From: Phycisphaerales bacterium
GTDB lineage: Bacteria; Planctomycetota; Phycisphaerae; Phycisphaerales; UBA5793
Assembly (NCBI GenBank): GCA_020852515.1
Contig: JADZAS010000021.1
Span: 113,256-177,255 of the forward strand
DNA length: 64,000 nucleotides
Direction of reading: 5' to 3'
The position numbers and the translations under genes are program-made. The stretch's first letter is position 1; the number at the start of each line of letters is the position of its first letter. The notes under the pieces are model-generated. The model ran no database searches and had not been told where the DNA came from. It worked only from the letters and a program-made list of their open reading frames with translations. Of the stretch, positions 1-8,836 are shown one piece after another.

Positions 1-199
1 GCGGCACGCCCGCCTTGCGGAAGTACTTGCTCACCATGATGTCCGTCGCCAGTTGCGACCAGCTTTCGGGAACCTCGGCGTCCTTCATCTCGAAGACGAC
101 GGAGCCGTCGGCGTTGGAGATGCGACTGGTCCGCTTGGCCCAATTGACGGTGGAGAAGACATCCGTGCCGGCTTTGGTGAATCGTCGAGTAACTTTCAT
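1..199 (-). CDS. nrdJ: Vitamin B12-dependent (class II) ribonucleotide reductase, N-terminal part, cut by window edge
   Basis: Reverse-strand translation from ATG at 199 starts MKVTRRFTKAG and continues with WAKRTSRI, GSVVFEMKD and the stretch SWSQLATDIMVSKYFRK. This matches the N-terminus of the NrdJ family of adenosylcobalamin-dependent ribonucleotide reductases, in which the WSQLATDI.VSKYFRK segment is highly conserved. Only about 66 codons lie in the window, so the catalytic barrel cannot be inspected. NrdJ would reduce ribonucleotides to deoxyribonucleotides without oxygen. The next gene upstream on the same strand is dcd, another deoxynucleotide gene, 121 bp away. I saw no cobalamin riboswitch in the gap. 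Confidence 0.88.
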   Translation of the reverse strand, partial: MKVTRRFTKAGTDVFSTVNWAKRTSRISNADGSVVFEMKDAEVPESWSQLATDIMVSKYFRKAGVP

Positions 200-320
200 G
201 GCGCCTTCCGTGTCTCTCGCTTCTTCTCTTCTTCGTAGGGTCCGCCGTGCGGACCATTAGCCACGCAACCTGTCGTGACACTGGTGCATCGGCCCAGCGC
301 CGAGCGGCTCGCCTCCCCAA

Positions 321-893
321 TCAATCCACCTTCGGCAGCGTCAGCCCGCCCTGGTCCTGATACTTCCCGCTCTTGTCCGCGTAACTCTTCTCGCAGACTT
401 CATCCGCCTTGAGGAAGATCATCTGGGCGATGCCTTCGTTGGCGTAGATCTTCGCGGGCAGGGGGGTGGTGTTGGAGATTTCCAGCGTCACCTTGCCGCG
501 CCATTCGGGTTCGAGCGGCGTGACGTTCACGATCAGGCCGCAGCGGGCGTAGGTGCTCTTGCCCACGCAGATGACCAGCACATCGCGCGGCACGCTGAAC
601 CACTCGACCGTCTCGGCCAGGCAGAACGAGTTGGGCGGGATGATGATGTGGTCCTTGCCCGTGGCCTTCGTGTCCACGGTGATGAAGAAGTCATCCGTGA
701 AGCGCTTGGGATCGACGATCGCCTGCCCGCCGTGCGGCGTGACGTTGGTGAAGATCTTGAAGACCGAGCCGACGCGCACGTCGTAGCCGTAGGACGAGAC
801 GCCGTAGGACACGGTGCCCTGGCGCTTGATGTTCTCTTCGAAGGGCTTGATATCGATGAGGCGTCGGATCTGGGAATCGGAGAGGACGGGCAT
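321..893 (-). CDS. dcd: dCTP deaminase
   Basis: A 190-residue protein, the usual size for Dcd (about 190). It would deaminate dCTP to dUTP as a source of dUMP for thymidylate synthesis in the cytoplasm. Visible family motifs are the N-terminal [17 protein letters not shown] near residue 35, the core [19 protein letters not shown], and the following [11 protein letters not shown] that carries the catalytic glutamate in the family. The C-terminal [10 protein letters not shown] matches the flexible lid of trimeric Dcd. It is transcribed towards nrdJ, so the two may be co-transcribed. A bifunctional dCTP deaminase/dUTPase cannot be excluded from sequence alone. Confidence 0.95.
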   Translation of the reverse strand: MPVLSDSQIRRLIDIKPFEENIKRQGTVSYGVSSYGYDVRVGSVFKIFTNVTPHGGQAIVDPKRFTDDFFITVDTKATGKDHIIIPPNSFCLAETVEWFSVPRDVLVICVGKSTYARCGLIVNVTPLEPEWRGKVTLEISNTTPLPAKIYANEGIAQMIFLKADEVCEKSYADKSGKYQDQGGLTLPKVD

Positions 894-1341
894 GGTCGGG
901 CCTTTCGAGGCGTTGGCCGTTTTTCAGCGGGTGCGACAGCCCGGCCGGTCTGGACCGGCTACGACGGGCGGCGTGGCGCCTGCTGGTGTTCGGGAATTGT
1001 CAGTCGCGAGTGGTCGGCTCGGGCCTTTGTGCTCCCCAGTCCCACCGGGGCCATGCACGCCGTTGCCAGCCATTGCGGCCAAGGGATAGGATACAACAAG
1101 ATGTTGGGGCGGCAACATCAGAACTCACAAAATGTCGTATTTTTCTGACCATTTTCTCCACGGGAAAGGAACCGGATCGCTAAGCGCAGAAAACGCCCAT
1201 ATTTACAGATTCGGGCGGCTGGAAAATCGCTTTGGAGAGGTTGTGGATAGATTGGCGAACGATGTCGATTGCGTGAGGGCCCCGCGGGCTGAGGCTACCA
1301 GACGTTGTGGTCGCCACGAGCGCGGAATGTCGCGGGTGCAA

Positions 1342-1361
1342 CCGTCGGCTGCCGCCGACGG
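1342..1361. repeat. GC-rich hairpin, CCGTCGGC-TGCC-GCCGACGG
   Basis: Perfect 8-bp stem with a 4-nt loop. No T-tract follows on either strand, so an intrinsic terminator is not supported. It resembles a small REP-like palindrome lying just before the tgcctc repeats. Confidence 0.45.
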
Positions 1362-1366
1362 CTAGC

Positions 1367-1419
1367 GCCTCGATGCCTCTTGCCTCATGCCTCGGTGCCT
1401 CTGTGCCTCGATGCCTTGC
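1367..1419 (+). repeat. Degenerate tandem repeat of gcctc units
   Basis: Seven consecutive units of 7-8 bp beginning gcct (starts at 1367, 1375, 1382, 1389, 1397, 1405, 1413). It lies about 100 bp upstream of the E1-beta start. Copy-number variation between strains would be expected of such a tract, but this is inference. Confidence 0.55.
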
Positions 1420-1521
1420 TCATTTCAGGTCCATCGGCATTCGACCTGACCGCCGCCGTTTCCAATGATTGGCCGGCAGGCGGCTGCTGCATCGCGATCG
1501 TGGCTCACTCGAAAGGCACTC

Positions 1522-2490
1522 ATGGCGAACCTGTTTCTGATCCAGGCGATTACCGAAGCCCTCCGGCAGGAAATGGAGGCCGATGAGGATGTCATCCTCC
1601 TCGGCGAGGACATCGGCATCAACGGCGGCGTCTTCCGCGCCACCGACGGCCTCTTCAAGCAGTTCGGCCCCAGGCGCGTCGTCGACACCCCGCTGGCCGA
1701 GTCGGGCATCATCGGCAGCGCGATCGGCCTGGCCATGGCCGGGCTCAAGCCCGTACCCGAAATTCAGTTCGAGGGCTTTCTCGGCCCCGCCTACGACCAG
1801 ATCGTCACCCACGCCGCCCGCTTCCGCACCCGGACGCGCGGCCGCTTTACCGTGCCGCTGACGGTGCGCGTGCCCGTGGGCGGCGGCATTCACGCGCCGG
1901 AATTGCACAGCGATTCGCCCGAAGCCGTCTACGTTCACACGCCGGGGCTCAAGGTCGTCATGCCGTCGTCGGCGTACGACGCCAAGGGCCTGCTCATCTC
2001 GGCCATTCGCGACCCTGATCCGGTCATCTTCTTCGAGCCCAAGCGCATCTACCGCGCGTTTCGCGAAGAGGTGCCCGAAGAGCCGTACACGATCCCCATC
2101 GGGCAGGCGAAGGTGATCGAGGAAGGCACGGATGTGACGGTGATCTCGTGGGGGGCTTCGGTGGTGCAATGCATCAACGCGCTCGACGAACTCGATTTGA
2201 GCGTCGAACTCATCGACCTGCGCACGCTCTATCCTCTGGATGTGGAGGCGATCCGGCAGTCGGTGAGCAAGACGGGGCGCTGCGTGGTCGTGCACGAGGC
2301 GCCGCGCACGGCGGGTCTGGGCGCGGAGATCGCTACGCTGGTGCAGGAGCACTGTTTTGAGTACCTCGAAGCGCCGGTGCAGCGCGTGACGGGGTTCGAC
2401 ACCGTCATGCCGTACTACAAACTCGAACTCGATTACCTGCCCGACACGCCGCGCATCGTCGAAGCGATCGGGCAGATCATGGCGTATTGA
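1522..2490 (+). CDS. pdhB: 2-oxoacid (pyruvate-type) dehydrogenase E1 component, beta subunit
   Basis: A 322-residue protein of normal E1-beta length. The ATG at 1522 (MANLFLIQAI) was chosen over an in-frame ATG at 1465 because a gaaagg ribosome-binding site lies just upstream and homologues start here. Family motifs are LLGEDIG near residue 25, VVDTPLAESGIIGSAIGLA, and a C-terminal transketolase-like domain with VVVHEAPRTAGLGAEI. With an alpha subunit and ThDP it would decarboxylate a 2-oxoacid and pass the acyl group to the E2 lipoyl domain encoded 51 bp downstream. No alpha subunit is adjacent. Whether the substrate is pyruvate or a branched-chain 2-oxoacid cannot be settled from sequence alone. 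Confidence 0.9.
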   Translation: MANLFLIQAITEALRQEMEADEDVILLGEDIGINGGVFRATDGLFKQFGPRRVVDTPLAESGIIGSAIGLAMAGLKPVPEIQFEGFLGPAYDQIVTHAARFRTRTRGRFTVPLTVRVPVGGGIHAPELHSDSPEAVYVHTPGLKVVMPSSAYDAKGLLISAIRDPDPVIFFEPKRIYRAFREEVPEEPYTIPIGQAKVIEEGTDVTVISWGASVVQCINALDELDLSVELIDLRTLYPLDVEAIRQSVSKTGRCVVVHEAPRTAGLGAEIATLVQEHCFEYLEAPVQRVTGFDTVMPYYKLELDYLPDTPRIVEAIGQIMAY

Positions 2491-2541
2491 TTCGCCCGGC
2501 GGGGCGCGCTGCCCCGGCCGCAGCGCTGGAAAGAGAAGGTT

Positions 2542-3936
2542 ATGAGCGACACGGTTGATTTCATCCTGCCCGATCTTGGCGAAGGCGTTCACGAAGCGGA
2601 GATCATCTCCTGGAAGGTGAGCGTCGGCGACAAGGTGGAGGAGATGCAGGTGCTCGCCGAAATGGAGACGGACAAGGCGCTCGTCGAAGTCCCCAGCCCC
2701 TACGCCGGAAAGGTCGAGGCGCTGCACGGCGACGTCGGGCAGATCGCTCACGTCGGCGAGCCGATCGTGACGTTCAGCGGCGCGACGCAGAGCGGCAAGA
2801 CCGTCAAAGGCAACGGCGCAGCGCCGAAGGCGGATCATCACGTCGAGACGAAAGCCGATGCGAAGCCGCAAGGCGCCGGCCCGGCGCGCGCCAGTGGCGG
2901 CGTCGATGCAGCCGAGCAAACCGAGCGCGAAGACGCGGGCACGGTCGTGGGCTCGATGGAAGGGCTTCCCACGCTGGGCGGCGGCGGCAAGGTCATGGCC
3001 ACGCCCGCGGTGCGCCGGCTCGCCCGCGACAAAGGCATCGACATCAACACCATCCAGGGCACCGGGCGCGGCGGGCGCGTGACCGCTTCGGATGTGGAGC
3101 GGGCGGCGCAGGGGGGTGGGCGCGTCGGCGCAGCAAAGGCGCCGGCGGGCAAGCCGCGCGAAGCCGCAAGCGGCGGGGCGGCGATCGCCGCGGTGTCGCA
3201 GCCCATTTCCTATCCGCCGGTGCAGGTGGACGCGAGCGGCACGTCGCAGACGATTCCCTTCACCGGCATTCGACGCAAGATCGCCGAAGCGCTCGATCGT
3301 TCCGTCAAGACCGCGGTGCACTTCACCGTCATGGATGCGGCAGATGTGACGGCGCTCGATCGCGTTCGCCGCCAGCAGGCGCACGCATCGGGCGAGAAGG
3401 TGAGTTTCCTGCCGTTCATCATTCAGGCGATGTGCCGGGCTCTCAAGCAGTTCCCGCAACTCAACGCCGTGGTGGACGATGAGAAGCGCGAGATCTACAT
3501 CAAGGGCGTGATCAACATGGGCGTGGCGGTGGACACCGACCACGGCCTGATGGTGCCGGTCATCCCCGGCGCCGATCGCATGGGCATCCTGCCGCTGGGC
3601 CGGGCGATCAACGACGTGGCGGCCAAATGCAAGAGCCGCACCATCGGGCTCGACCAACTCAAGGGCGGCACGATCACGATCAGCAATGTGGGCAGTTACG
3701 GCGGCGCGTTCGCCACGCCGATCATCAACTACCCGGAGGTAGCCATTCTCGCCGCCGGCCGGGCCCGCGAAGCGGTCATGGCGCGCAACGGCGGGATCTT
3801 CGTCGGCAAGGAGATGCCGCTGAGCCTGTCATGCGACCATCGCGTGGTCGATGGCGCTTACGGCGCCAAGATGCTCAACGCCGTCGTGCAATTCCTCGAG
3901 AATCCGGAGATTCTCCTCGAACCCGCGGGTCGATGA
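2542..3936 (+). CDS. pdhC: 2-oxoacid dehydrogenase E2 component (dihydrolipoyl acyltransferase)
   Basis: A 464-residue E2 with the standard three-part order. One lipoyl domain spans about residues 4-78, with the lipoylated lysine in METDKA at K45. After a charged, Ala/Gly-rich linker comes an E3-binding domain at about 150-190 (TPAVRRLARDKGID, GTGRGGRVTASDV). The catalytic acyltransferase domain runs from about 235 to the end, with the active-site motif DHRVVDG (H433, D437). It transfers the acyl group from E1 to CoA and forms the core of the complex. A purine-rich site (aaagagaagg) precedes the ATG. It lies directly after the E1-beta gene and is probably co-transcribed with it. E3 (lipoamide dehydrogenase) is not in the window. 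Confidence 0.92.
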   Translation: MSDTVDFILPDLGEGVHEAEIISWKVSVGDKVEEMQVLAEMETDKALVEVPSPYAGKVEALHGDVGQIAHVGEPIVTFSGATQSGKTVKGNGAAPKADHHVETKADAKPQGAGPARASGGVDAAEQTEREDAGTVVGSMEGLPTLGGGGKVMATPAVRRLARDKGIDINTIQGTGRGGRVTASDVERAAQGGGRVGAAKAPAGKPREAASGGAAIAAVSQPISYPPVQVDASGTSQTIPFTGIRRKIAEALDRSVKTAVHFTVMDAADVTALDRVRRQQAHASGEKVSFLPFIIQAMCRALKQFPQLNAVVDDEKREIYIKGVINMGVAVDTDHGLMVPVIPGADRMGILPLGRAINDVAAKCKSRTIGLDQLKGGTITISNVGSYGGAFATPIINYPEVAILAAGRAREAVMARNGGIFVGKEMPLSLSCDHRVVDGAYGAKMLNAVVQFLENPEILLEPAGR

Positions 3937-4025
3937 CCGGCCACGATTGACGCAAGCGCGTGGGTCGGGACAAGGCTCTGCGCAGGCCCGGCGATGGAGC
4001 TGGCGCGACCGCCCGCCGGCGAGCC

Positions 4026-5033
4026 TCAGATCGGCCGGCCCGCGAACGCCACGAGCGAGCGCATGTAGTTCACCCGCTCGAACGCTTCGGGGTTGGGGCA
4101 GTTCTCGCGCGAGAGGCTTCCTTTCAGCTGCTGGACCGAGGTGTAGTCCTTGGCGACGAGCCAGTCGTGCAGGCCCCTTTCGAGGCGGGTGAAGTGTTCG
4201 GGGCCGTGGCGGTACATGGCCGAGGCGAGCATGGCGGCGTCCGCGCCAACGAGCAGCATCTTCACCAGATCTTCAACGTCGTGGATGCCGCTGGTCGCGG
4301 CGAGATACGCCCCGACCCGGCCGCGAAGCATGGCGATCCACGTCATGCTCAGGCGCGATTCGTACGACTCACTCAGCGAGAAGTTGGGGAAGAAGTCGAG
4401 CGTTTCGAGATCGATGTCCGGCTGGATATAGCGGTTGAAGATCGTCAACCCGTCGGCGCCGGCGTCCGTCAGCCGCCGCGCGAAGTGACCCAGCGAACTG
4501 AAGTACGGCCCGATCTTGACGGCCAGCGGAAGGCGCACCGCCTTGCGCACCGCGGCGACGAGATCGAGGTAGCGCTTCTCGACATCCTCGCCGCTGTGAC
4601 GCGGATCGCTCGGAACGAAGTAGACGTTCAGTTCGAGCGCATCGACGCCGGCATCTTCGATGAGCCTGGCGAAGTGAATCCACCCGCCGACGGTCATGCC
4701 ATTGAGGCTGCCGATGATCGGGAAGCGCACGGCGTCGCGCGCTGCGCGCAGCCGGCGGAGGTACTCGGTCGGCCCGACGTTGTAATCCTCGAGTTCGGGG
4801 AAGTACGAGAGCGATTCGGCAAACGATTCCGTGCCGTACTCATACAACCCAAAGACCTGCTGCTGCTGGAACTCGATCTGCTCTTCGAAGAGCGACGGGA
4901 AGACCGCCGCGGCGGCGCCGGCGCTTTCGAGGCGCAGGAGGAACTCCGGATCCTGATTGAGCGGACAGGCGGATGCGATGAGCGGGTTGCGCAGCGTCAG
5001 GCCGAGATAGCGGGTGCTCAGATCGACGTTCAT
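4026..5033 (-). CDS. Dihydroorotate dehydrogenase-like protein linked to nifJ
   Basis: A 335-residue TIM-barrel flavoprotein-like sequence. The N-terminus MNVDLSTRYLGLTLRNPLIASAC and the internal ALELNVYFVP, LPLAVKIGPYF and GADGLTIFNRY match the dihydroorotate dehydrogenase-like family that often accompanies pyruvate:ferredoxin oxidoreductase genes. True PyrD activity is doubtful: such proteins are usually separate from the pyrimidine pathway and their substrate is not established. Its start codon overlaps the nifJ stop by 4 bp (ATGA), so the two are translationally coupled. Confidence 0.85.
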   Translation of the reverse strand: MNVDLSTRYLGLTLRNPLIASACPLNQDPEFLLRLESAGAAAAVFPSLFEEQIEFQQQQVFGLYEYGTESFAESLSYFPELEDYNVGPTEYLRRLRAARDAVRFPIIGSLNGMTVGGWIHFARLIEDAGVDALELNVYFVPSDPRHSGEDVEKRYLDLVAAVRKAVRLPLAVKIGPYFSSLGHFARRLTDAGADGLTIFNRYIQPDIDLETLDFFPNFSLSESYESRLSMTWIAMLRGRVGAYLAATSGIHDVEDLVKMLLVGADAAMLASAMYRHGPEHFTRLERGLHDWLVAKDYTSVQQLKGSLSRENCPNPEAFERVNYMRSLVAFAGRPI

Positions 5034-8000
5034 GACATGACCTCCTCAGCGGCGACGTGCCCGTTGGTGTTGCGGCTCACGCCGACCATCTGCTCGTAGA
5101 ACCGCCAGCGCGCGTCGATGTCGGCCTGGGCCTGCTCGAACAGCCGTGCGGCCTCGGCGGGGTTGGCCCGGTGCAGCATGGCGTAGCGCGCTTCCTTTTC
5201 GGCAAAGTCCTTGAAGGTCCCCGTCGGCTTGCGGCTGTCGAGATGCAGCGGATGCAGATCGTCATGCGCGTTGCGCGGGTCGTAGCGGAACAGCGGCCAG
5301 TAGCCGCTGGTCACCGCGTCCTTCTGGTGCGTCATCGCGGTGCTCATGTCGATGCCGTGCGCGATGCAGTGGCTGTAGGCGATGAGAAGCGAAACGCCCG
5401 GGTAAGACTCCGCCTCGCGCAGCGCATTGAGTGTTTGGAGCGGGTTGGCGCCCATGGCGATCTGCGCGACGTACACGTTGCCGTAGGACATCGCCAGCAG
5501 GCCGAGATCCTTTTTGCACGAGTGCTTGCCGCCGGAGGCGAACTTGGCGACCGCGGCGCGAGGCGTGGACTTGGACGCCTGCCCGCCGGTGTTCGAATAG
5601 ACCTCGGTGTCGAGCACCAGCATGTTGAGATTGACGCCCGAAGCGAGGATGTGATCGACGCCGCCAAAGCCGATGTCGTAGGCCCAGCCGTCGCCGCCCA
5701 CGATCCACACGCTGCGCGGCACGAACTGGTCCGCCAGCGCCAGCAGCCGGCGCGCCTGAGGCGAAGTGTCGCCCGCGAGCGCCTTTTTGAGCGTGGCGAC
5801 GCGCTGGCGCTGCTCGGCGATGGACGCTTCGTCGGTCCCGGTGGAGAACAGCAGCGACGCGACGAAGTCATCGCCGAGCCGGCCGCCGAACTGGCGCAGA
5901 ATCTCGCCGGCGATGAGCCGCTTCTGTTCGACGCCCAGGCGAATGCCCAGGCCGAACTCGGCGTTGTCTTCGAAGAGCGAGTTGCACCACGCCGGGCCGC
6001 GGCCCTCGGCGTTGCAGGTCCATGGCGTCGTGGGCAGGTTGCCGCCGTAGATTGATGAGCAGCCCGTGGCGTTGGCGATGAGCAGCCGGTCGCCGAAGAG
6101 TTGCGTGAGGAGTTTGAGATACGGCGTCTCGCCGCAACCGGCGCAGGCGCCGGAGAATTCAAAGAGCGGCTGGGCGAGTTGCGAGCCTTTGATCGTCTCG
6201 AGCCGCACTTCGCGCCGATCCATCTCGGGAATGTCGAGAAAGAACTCGAAGTTGCTTCGTTCACGTTCGAGGTGCTCGTCCTTGGGCGACATGTTGATCG
6301 CTTTGTGCTTGACCACCTCCTTGCTGCGCGCAGGGCAGACATCCACGCAGATGCCACAGCCCGTGCAGTCATCGGGCGCGACCTGGATGGTCAGGCGATA
6401 CTCGGGGTGCTCCTTGTTCTTCCACGGCCGCGATTCGAATGAGCCGGGAGCGTCTTTGAGTTCGGTTTCCGGAAACGCCTTGGTGCGGATCGCCGCGTGC
6501 GGGCACACCAGCGGGCACAGCCCGCACTGCGTGCACAGGTCGGCGTCCCAGATGGGAATCTCGATCGCGATGCTGCGCTTCTCGAAGCGCGTCGTGGCGG
6601 TGGGGAACGTGCCGTCGATCGGCAAGGCGCTCACGGGCAGCAGGTCGCCCTTGCCCGCGATCATCATCGAAGTCACGCGCTGCACAAAATCCGGCGCGAC
6701 GCCAGGGATGGGCGGCAGGCGGTGGCGGCGGGACGTCGCCGTCGCCGGCACCTTCACTTCGCGCAGCATCTCAAGCGACCGGTCCACCGCGGCGATGTTC
6801 ATGTCCACCACGCTCTGGCCGAGTTTGGAGTACGTCTTGCGGATCAGGCCCTTGATGTGCTCAATCGCCTCCTCGCGAGGCAACACGCCCGAGAGGGCGA
6901 AGAAGCACGGCTGCATGACGGTGTTGATTCGCGCGCCCAGGCCCACGTCGCGCGCGACGGCCGTCGCATCCACCACCCACAGGTGCAGACCGCGCTCGAC
7001 GATGGTGTTCTGAACTTCGCGCGGCAGGTGATCCCACACTTCCTTCTCGTCATACGGGCTGTTGAGCAGGAACGTCGCGCCGGGCGCGGCGAGTTCGAGC
7101 ACGTCGATGCGTTCGAGGAAGTTGAACTGGTGGCAGGCGACAAACGAGGCGCGCTGGATGAGGTACGTGGACTCGATCGGCCGCGGACCGAAGCGCAGGT
7201 GCGAGACCGTAACGGAGCCGGCCTTGCGCGAGTCGTAGACGAAGTAGCCCTGCGCAGCCAGGCCGGCGTTTTCGCCGATGATTTTGACGGAGTTCTTGTT
7301 GGCGCCGACGGTGCCGTCGCTTCCCAGGCCGTAGAACACGGCACGCACAGTGTCGGCGCGCTCGGTGATGAAATCGGGATCCCACTTCAGACTCAGGTGC
7401 GTCACGTCATCGACGATGCCGACCGTGAAGCGGCGCTTTGGCTCGGCCTTGGCGAGTTCCGCGAGGACCGCCGCCGCCATCGCCGGCGTGAACTCCTTGG
7501 ATGACAGGCCGTAGCGACCGCCGATGACCTTGATGCGCGCATCGCCGGTCCACTCTTCCTGCAGGGCGGCGACCACGTCCAGGAACAGCGGCTCGGCCAG
7601 CGCGCCGGGCTCTTTCGTGCGGTCGAGCACCGCCACGCGCCTGACCGTCGATGGCAGGCAGGAGACGAAAGCCGTGGCGTCGAATGGTCGGTACACGCGC
7701 ACCTTGACGAGCCCGACCTTCTCTCCCTTTTCAACCAGCGCGGCGACCGCTTCCTCCGCGGCGCCGATGCCCGAACCCATGATGACCACGACGCGCTCGG
7801 CTTTGGGATCGCCGACGTATTCGAACAGGTCGTAGTGGCGGCCGGTCTTGCGTTCGAAGTCGCGCATCGTGTCTCGGATGATGCCGGCGGCCTGGTCGTA
7901 GAATGGATTGCACGCCTCGCGGGCCTGGAAGAAGACATCCGGGTTCTGCGCGGTGCCGCGCAGGACCGGCTGGTCGGGATCGAGCGATCGAGCGCGATGC

Positions 8001-8680
8001 TCGGCGATGAGCGCGTCGTCGAGCATGGAACGGATGGTGGCGTCGTCGATGGCCGCGATGCGGTTTACCTCGTGCGACGTGCGGAACCCATCGAAGAAGT
8101 GCAGGATCGGGACGCGGCACCGGAGCGTGGCGCTGTGCGCGATAAGCGACAGGTCCTGGGCTTCCTGGACTGATGATGAGCAGAGCATGATCCAGCCGGT
8201 GGAGCGGGCCGCCATGACGTCGCTGTGATCCCCAAAGATTGACAGGGCATGAGTGGCCACGGTGCGCGCGGCGATGTGAAAGACAGTCGGCGTGAGTTCG
8301 CCGGCGATCTTGAACATGTTGGGGATCATCAGCAGCAGGCCCTGTGAGGCCGTGAAGGTCGTGCACAGCGACCCCGCCTGCAGCGCGCCGTGCACGGCGC
8401 CGGCGGCGCCCGCTTCACTCTGCATTTCGATGACGCGCGGCGTGACGTTGAGCGCGTTGAGCCGGCCGCGGTTTGCCCAGGCGTCGGCGAGTTCGCCCAT
8501 CGGAGAGGCGGGCGTGATCGGGTAGATCGCGATCACTTCGCTGCATCGATACGCGATCGAGGCGCAGGCTTCGTTTCCATCCACGGTGAGGTACGAGAGG
8601 TCCATTTGGGGTGCATCCTGTCCGGCAGCCGGGTCGAATCCCGTGTTGGGATTCGGCAAGGCGTGCCTGTCAATAGACAT
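5030..8680 (-). CDS. nifJ: Pyruvate:ferredoxin (flavodoxin) oxidoreductase
   Basis: A single-chain PFOR of about 1216 residues, the usual length. It oxidatively decarboxylates pyruvate to acetyl-CoA with reduction of ferredoxin or flavodoxin. The N-terminal pyrimidine domain has VDGNEACASIAYR and YPITPASPMGELADAW. Two 4Fe-4S ferredoxin motifs follow at about residues 705-785 (CTQCGLCPLVCP and CTGCGICVDVCP). A further CAGCGETPY cysteine motif and the ThDP-binding segment GGDGWAYDIGFGGVDH are near the C-terminus. The start at 8680 (MSIDRH) is preferred; an in-frame codon at 8722 would add 14 unconserved residues. Presence beside a dehydrogenase E1/E2 pair gives the cell both an oxygen-tolerant and a ferredoxin-linked route from pyruvate. 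Confidence 0.95.
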   Translation of the reverse strand: MSIDRHALPNPNTGFDPAAGQDAPQMDLSYLTVDGNEACASIAYRCSEVIAIYPITPASPMGELADAWANRGRLNALNVTPRVIEMQSEAGAAGAVHGALQAGSLCTTFTASQGLLLMIPNMFKIAGELTPTVFHIAARTVATHALSIFGDHSDVMAARSTGWIMLCSSSVQEAQDLSLIAHSATLRCRVPILHFFDGFRTSHEVNRIAAIDDATIRSMLDDALIAEHRARSLDPDQPVLRGTAQNPDVFFQAREACNPFYDQAAGIIRDTMRDFERKTGRHYDLFEYVGDPKAERVVVIMGSGIGAAEEAVAALVEKGEKVGLVKVRVYRPFDATAFVSCLPSTVRRVAVLDRTKEPGALAEPLFLDVVAALQEEWTGDARIKVIGGRYGLSSKEFTPAMAAAVLAELAKAEPKRRFTVGIVDDVTHLSLKWDPDFITERADTVRAVFYGLGSDGTVGANKNSVKIIGENAGLAAQGYFVYDSRKAGSVTVSHLRFGPRPIESTYLIQRASFVACHQFNFLERIDVLELAAPGATFLLNSPYDEKEVWDHLPREVQNTIVERGLHLWVVDATAVARDVGLGARINTVMQPCFFALSGVLPREEAIEHIKGLIRKTYSKLGQSVVDMNIAAVDRSLEMLREVKVPATATSRRHRLPPIPGVAPDFVQRVTSMMIAGKGDLLPVSALPIDGTFPTATTRFEKRSIAIEIPIWDADLCTQCGLCPLVCPHAAIRTKAFPETELKDAPGSFESRPWKNKEHPEYRLTIQVAPDDCTGCGICVDVCPARSKEVVKHKAINMSPKDEHLERERSNFEFFLDIPEMDRREVRLETIKGSQLAQPLFEFSGACAGCGETPYLKLLTQLFGDRLLIANATGCSSIYGGNLPTTPWTCNAEGRGPAWCNSLFEDNAEFGLGIRLGVEQKRLIAGEILRQFGGRLGDDFVASLLFSTGTDEASIAEQRQRVATLKKALAGDTSPQARRLLALADQFVPRSVWIVGGDGWAYDIGFGGVDHILASGVNLNMLVLDTEVYSNTGGQASKSTPRAAVAKFASGGKHSCKKDLGLLAMSYGNVYVAQIAMGANPLQTLNALREAESYPGVSLLIAYSHCIAHGIDMSTAMTHQKDAVTSGYWPLFRYDPRNAHDDLHPLHLDSRKPTGTFKDFAEKEARYAMLHRANPAEAARLFEQAQADIDARWRFYEQMVGVSRNTNGHVAAEEVMS

Positions 8681-8836
8681 CGTTATCCGGTTTTGGCGTA
8701 CAGTCACCCCCACAATTGCCAATCAGGGCGGTTTCCCCGACTCCGGCACGGTCCCGCCGCGGACTCCGGGGGCTCCGTAACCGGCTACACTGGGCAGGAT
8801 TGCGGTCGAAAGGCCGCGAGACGGGCTGGAGGAGCG

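Larger units (their letters stand above)
894..1521. other. Intergenic region between dcd and the dehydrogenase operon
   Basis: About 630 bp separates the divergent dcd and E1-beta genes. I recognise no coding gene here. It must hold both promoters. The stretch around 1130-1215 is the AT-richest. It also holds a GC hairpin (1342-1361) and a degenerate short tandem repeat (1367-1419), listed separately. In many operons the E1-alpha gene would sit here, but no trace of it was seen. Confidence 0.6.

Noticed and set aside
200..320. Cobalamin riboswitch before nrdJ
   Set aside because: The 121-bp gap is too short for a full aptamer and no B12-box sequence was seen.
1420..3657. A 745-codon open frame on the minus strand
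   Set aside because: It is antisense to the E1-beta/E2 genes, is His/Arg/Asp-rich as expected for GC-rich shadow frames, and has no recognisable domain.
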